Positions 61,201 to 64,000 of a DNA stretch of 64,000 bases are shown here, piece after piece. Every line of letters starts with the position of its first letter. Within the stretch, counting starts at the first letter, position 1. Source of the stretch: Bifidobacterium asteroides (lineage in GTDB: Bacteria; Actinomycetota; Actinomycetes; Actinomycetales; Bifidobacteriaceae). The stretch lies in contig NZ_CP132384.1 of assembly GCF_030758775.1 (NCBI RefSeq), forward strand, positions 1,364,001 through 1,428,000. Direction: 5' to 3'. Below the pieces are notes generated by a model. That model was given only the letters and a program-made list of their open reading frames with translations, was not told the DNA's origin and made no database searches. The position numbers and the translations under genes are program-made.

Positions 61201-62024
61201 CCAGGAGGGCTGCAAAGACTGCACGCCCCATGGTGGTCATGCCCGTCTTCCCCGGCACCAACTGCGAGTTCGACTCCGCACGGGCCTTCCAGGACGCTGG
61301 AGCCCAGGTGGATACCGTGGTCATCCGCAACCTGAATGCCGAGGACGTGACCGAAAGCTCCAGCCGCCTGGCCCGGGCCATTCGCAGCAGCCAGATACTG
61401 ATGCTGCCCGGAGGCTTCTCCGGCGGCGATGAGCCAGACGGTTCGGCCAAACTGGTGGCATCCTTCCTGCGTTCCAACCAGGTAGCCGACGCTCTCCAGG
61501 AGCTTTTGCAGGACCGGGACGGGCTGGTTCTGGGCATCTGCAACGGCTTCCAGGCGCTGATCAAGCTGGGCCTGGTTCCCTACGGCAAAATCGTCACCGG
61601 CTCATCTGAGGATCCCACCCTGGCTGTCAACGCCATCGGCCGCCATCAGAGCCGTCTGGTCCACACCCGGATCAGCTCCACACGCTCCCCCTGGCTGAGC
61701 GCCTGCCGGGTGGGCGACATCCACACCATGCCCATCAGCCACGGGGAAGGGCGGTTCGTGGCCGAGCCCGGCCTCCTGCGCACCCTGATCGACCGAGGAC
61801 AGGTGGCCGCCCAGTACGTGGACGAGCAGGGCCGTCCATCCATGGATCCGCTGGTCAACCCCAATGGATCCGACATGGCCGTCGAGGCCATCACCAGCCC
61901 GGACGGCCGGGTGCTGGGCAAGATGGGCCACACGGAGCGCAGCGGCCCCGACCTGTATCTCAACGTGCCCGGAAACCGCACGCAGCCGCTCTTCCAGTCG
62001 GGAGTGGACTACTTTGCCGCCTAG
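58245..62024 (+). CDS. purL: Phosphoribosylformylglycinamidine synthase, large fused form
   Basis: This enzyme makes FGAM from FGAR, ATP and glutamine. The 1259 residues include an N-terminal PurS-like part, the SYWSDHCRHTTF-type catalytic segment with HNHPTEIEPFGGAATC, two ATP/AIRS halves, and a C-terminal glutaminase with Cys in LGICNGFQALIKLG and SHGEGRF. GTG 58245 with AAAGGA is chosen; the family starts VLFRVYTEKKRGFDQ. The fused architecture replaces separate purS, purL and purQ. Confidence 0.93.
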   Translation: MLFRVYTEKKRGFDQAADRLAEQLRTLPGVQGLTGLRMFNRYDLEGIDEDLFKRCLPTVFAQPQTDLVATRLEEALRMKGDGDLPPLDSPMLFAVAPLPGQFDQRADSAAQCVQLIGQGARPLVATATVYLLQGDLDAKQIEAIRNYLVNPVDSRVVGLEQPKTLAMPDDDPDPVPVLDGFRDLDDPGLEALIDKLDLAMDLPDARFCRDHYRQEKRDPTLTELKVIDTYWSDHCRHTTFNTRLERIEADNPRVRTTLERYRAIRGELGRQDRPECLMDMATIGAKYLQKRGILNDVDQSEEVNACTIRTKVDVDGQDQDWLFLFKNETHNHPTEIEPFGGAATCIGGAIRDPLSGRGYVYQAMRVSGAADPRQPLDQTLPGKLPQGRIVRQAADGYSSYGNQIGLATGQVREIYHPGYAAKRMEVGAVVAATPADHVIRRRPAPGDLIILVGGRTGRDGIGGATGASKSQNEESLERCGAEVQKGDAPEERKLQRLFRRQEAARLIERCNDFGAGGVAVAVGELADGLNVDLDRVPLKYQGLDGTEIAISESQERMAVALAAEDAPAFIEYAQQEDLEATVIAEVTEEPRLRMTWRSETIVDIPRSFLASNGAPHKADAQVAVPAPYHAPFEVQGNLDARMKALLADINVCSQQGLAEQFDSTIGAGTVLMPFGGARQLTPAQAMVAKLPVDGHTTTASAMAWGFNPWISSQDPYTGAYLAVVESLAKLVASGFSRSHAHLSLQEYYPKPGGDPRRWGLPVAGVLGALQAQLDLAVGAIGGKDSMSGSFEDLDVPPTLISFAVALGQAKDAVSPEFKAADRQVYLLAPEYQEDGLLPDPESLRTVMDQVESMISQGLVDAAATPGYGCMAQSLMEMCIGNRIGLDLASDTAISALFRPAYGSFILETSGPEPLFIQNSGLHLRLLGHTREDYHLRCGSEDLDLAELEEIRARGLEGIFPYRGQGGQVPTIGRTDREPGRPAARRTRRAAKTARPMVVMPVFPGTNCEFDSARAFQDAGAQVDTVVIRNLNAEDVTESSSRLARAIRSSQILMLPGGFSGGDEPDGSAKLVASFLRSNQVADALQELLQDRDGLVLGICNGFQALIKLGLVPYGKIVTGSSEDPTLAVNAIGRHQSRLVHTRISSTRSPWLSACRVGDIHTMPISHGEGRFVAEPGLLRTLIDRGQVAAQYVDEQGRPSMDPLVNPNGSDMAVEAITSPDGRVLGKMGHTERSGPDLYLNVPGNRTQPLFQSGVDYFAA

Positions 62025-62041
62025 GGGAAAGGACATAGACC

Positions 62042-63547
62042 ATGTCGTTGGAGCTTGAAGGCATCCACGAGGAGTGCGGGATTTTCGGCGTCTGGGGGCA
62101 CCCCGACGCTGCCCGGCTGACCTACTTCGGCCTGCATGCCCTGCAGCACCGTGGCCAGGAGGGCGCCGGCATCGTTTCCAACGACCAGGGGCACCTGATA
62201 GGACAGCGGGGCCTGGGCCTGCTGACTCAGGTCTTCCCGGACGAGTCCAGCCTGGCACCGCTGACCGGTGACCGGGCCATCGGCCACGTTCGTTACGCCA
62301 CAACCGGCTCAGGGTCCATCGAGAACATCCAGCCCTTCGTCTTCCGCTTCCATGACGGGGACATAGCCCTGGCTCACAACGGCAACCTGACCAACTGCAA
62401 CAGCCTCAAGGCGCAGCTGGAGGATCAGGGGGCCATCTTCCACTCCAACTCCGACACCGAGGTGCTCATGCACCTGATTCGGCGCAGCCCTGAAAAGGAC
62501 TTCATGGCGGCGCTCAAACAGGCCTTGCGCCAGGTCCATGGCGGCTTCGCCTACCTGCTCATGACCGAGGATGCCATGATCGGAGCCATGGACCCCAACG
62601 GCTTCCGTCCCCTTTCCCTGGGCCAGCTGCCAGGAGGGGCCTATGTCCTGGCCTCGGAGACCTGCGCATTGGACCTGGTCGGCGCCAGGCTGGTGCGGGA
62701 CATCGGTCCCGGCGAAATCGTCCGGGTGGACGACACGGGCTACAGCATCGAGAGCTATACCGATCAGACCTGCCTGTCCATCTGCTCCATGGAGTTCATC
62801 TACTTCGCCAGGCCCGACTCCAATATTTATGGGGTCAACGTCCATTCGGCCCGCAAGAGAATGGGCGCGAGGCTGGCCCGTGAGGCCCCGGTGGACGCCG
62901 ACATGGTCATCGGGGTGCCCAACTCCTCCCTGTCCGCCGCTTCAGGCTATGCCGAGGCGGCCGGGCTGCCCAACGAGATGGGGCTGATCAAGAACCAGTA
63001 TGTGGCCCGCACCTTCATCCAGCCCAGCCAGGCCATGCGCGAGCAGGGCGTCAGGATGAAACTGGCCGCTGTGCGCGGCGTTGTAGCCGGCAAACGAGTG
63101 GTGGTCATCGACGATTCCATCGTCCGAGGCACCACCTCGCGCAGAATCGTCCGCCTGCTCCGGGAGGCTGGGGCCAGCGAGGTGCACATGCGCATCGCCT
63201 CCCCTCCCCTGCGCTACCCCTGCTACTACGGCATCGACATCCAACGGACCTCCGAACTGATTGCCGCCAAGAAGTCCGTGGAGCAGATCAGAGAAGCCAT
63301 CGAGGCCGATTCCCTGGCCTACCTGAGTCTGGATGGTCTGGTGGATTCCATCGGCCTGGGTCGTGATGCACCCTACCAGGGACTCTGCGTGGCCTACTTC
63401 AACGGAGACTACCCAACGCGGCTTGACGACTACGAGCAGGGCTTCCTGGCCTCGCTGACCCCAGAGGACCGGGCCCGGCTGGAAGCCTCCAAGGGATCCT
63501 ACGGGCTTGACATGCCTGCGGGGTCGGGGCAGAAGACAGACCAATGA
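62042..63547 (+). CDS. purF: Amidophosphoribosyltransferase
   Basis: PurF makes phosphoribosylamine from PRPP and glutamine. CGIFGVWGH holds the glutaminase Cys (processed N-terminus expected), HALQHRGQEGAGIV and the PRPP motif VVVIDDSIVRGTTSR are present. Length 501. It follows purL by 17 bases. Confidence 0.96.
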   Translation: MSLELEGIHEECGIFGVWGHPDAARLTYFGLHALQHRGQEGAGIVSNDQGHLIGQRGLGLLTQVFPDESSLAPLTGDRAIGHVRYATTGSGSIENIQPFVFRFHDGDIALAHNGNLTNCNSLKAQLEDQGAIFHSNSDTEVLMHLIRRSPEKDFMAALKQALRQVHGGFAYLLMTEDAMIGAMDPNGFRPLSLGQLPGGAYVLASETCALDLVGARLVRDIGPGEIVRVDDTGYSIESYTDQTCLSICSMEFIYFARPDSNIYGVNVHSARKRMGARLAREAPVDADMVIGVPNSSLSAASGYAEAAGLPNEMGLIKNQYVARTFIQPSQAMREQGVRMKLAAVRGVVAGKRVVVIDDSIVRGTTSRRIVRLLREAGASEVHMRIASPPLRYPCYYGIDIQRTSELIAAKKSVEQIREAIEADSLAYLSLDGLVDSIGLGRDAPYQGLCVAYFNGDYPTRLDDYEQGFLASLTPEDRARLEASKGSYGLDMPAGSGQKTDQ

Positions 63548-63592
63548 GCACTAGCGAAGAGCAGAACAGACAGCGCAGAGAAAGGGGCATCC

Positions 63593-64000
63593 ATGCCGAA
63601 GGCATATGAGCAGGCTGGGGTATCGGTGGAGGCCGGATACGAATTGATCGACAGGATCCGCTCCCACACGGCCAGGACCCGCAGGCCGGGCGCCGGCGAC
63701 ATCGGCGGCTTCGGCGGCGACTTCGATCTGTCTGCGCTCAATTACCGCCACCCAGTCCTGGTCTCGGGCACTGACGGCGTGGGCACCAAGCTGATGGTGG
63801 CCCGGGAAGCCGGCCGCCATGACACTATCGGCCAGGACTGCGTGGCCATGTGCGTCAATGACATCATCGCCCAGGGGGCCGAGCCGCTGATCTTCCTGGA
63901 CTACATCGCCTGCGGACACAATGACCCGGCTCTGCTGGAGCAGGTGGTCAAGGGTGTGGCCGACGGCTGCGTCCAGGCCGGGGCCGCCCTGGTAGGCGGC
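63593..64000 (+). CDS. purM: Phosphoribosylformylglycinamidine cyclo-ligase PurM (3' end outside window)
   Basis: Reading from ATG 63593 gives [30 protein letters not shown] and [14 protein letters not shown], the AIR synthetase N-terminus. AAAGGGG lies about 6 bases before the ATG. The frame is open to the window end after about 136 residues. An ATG at 63544 is in another frame and opens only a 21-codon frame. Confidence 0.93.
   Translation, partial: MPKAYEQAGVSVEAGYELIDRIRSHTARTRRPGAGDIGGFGGDFDLSALNYRHPVLVSGTDGVGTKLMVAREAGRHDTIGQDCVAMCVNDIIAQGAEPLIFLDYIACGHNDPALLEQVVKGVADGCVQAGAALVGG

Overview
The window is a high-GC actinobacterial chromosome segment, most likely from Bifidobacterium or a close relative. 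The evidence is a complete pupylation gene set (arc, dop, pup, pafA) with no 20S proteasome genes beside it, an actinobacterial PriA without helicase motifs, a large fused PurL, and protein sequences that read as bifidobacterial. The species cannot be fixed from sequence alone.

Layout. Positions 1-2461 hold the end of a large membrane protein with a degenerate kinase-like domain, followed by hup (HU). From 3 to 14.5 kb a long minus-strand housekeeping run reads rpoZ, metK, priA, a HAD hydrolase, fmt, arc, dop, an inositol-monophosphatase-like gene, pup and pafA. ilvD (plus) meets gmk-carB-carA (minus) at a shared terminator near 16.6 kb. nusB, efp and the str operon (rpsL, rpsG, fusA, tuf; all minus) fill 22-28 kb. 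A DUF488 gene, a YwiC-like membrane protein and a uracil/hypoxanthine DNA glycosylase follow.

The accessory part begins around tRNA-His (31.16 kb). Just beyond the tRNA is an AT-rich cassette with a putative HNH restriction endonuclease converging on a methyltransferase that fuses a C5-cytosine and an N6-adenine domain. After it come a LysR regulator and small redox genes, several of them broken. A nicotinamide nucleotide transhydrogenase operon, threonine aldolase, a zinc alcohol dehydrogenase, a two-component system divergent from an ABC exporter, a glycosyltransferase and a methionine-type ABC importer with two binding proteins occupy 42-56 kb. The window ends with purine genes purT, purC, purL, purF and the start of purM.

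A notable feature is the number of single-base indels. hup, pafA and ilvD each need a one-base correction to give a full protein. So do a flavodoxin-fold reductase, an aldo/keto reductase and an ACT-domain gene; the ACT gene and an ASCH gene also carry in-frame stops. The accessory cases fit gene decay. The core cases could be sequence errors or true mutations and need read-level checking.

All functional calls are from reading sequence motifs; no database search was run.
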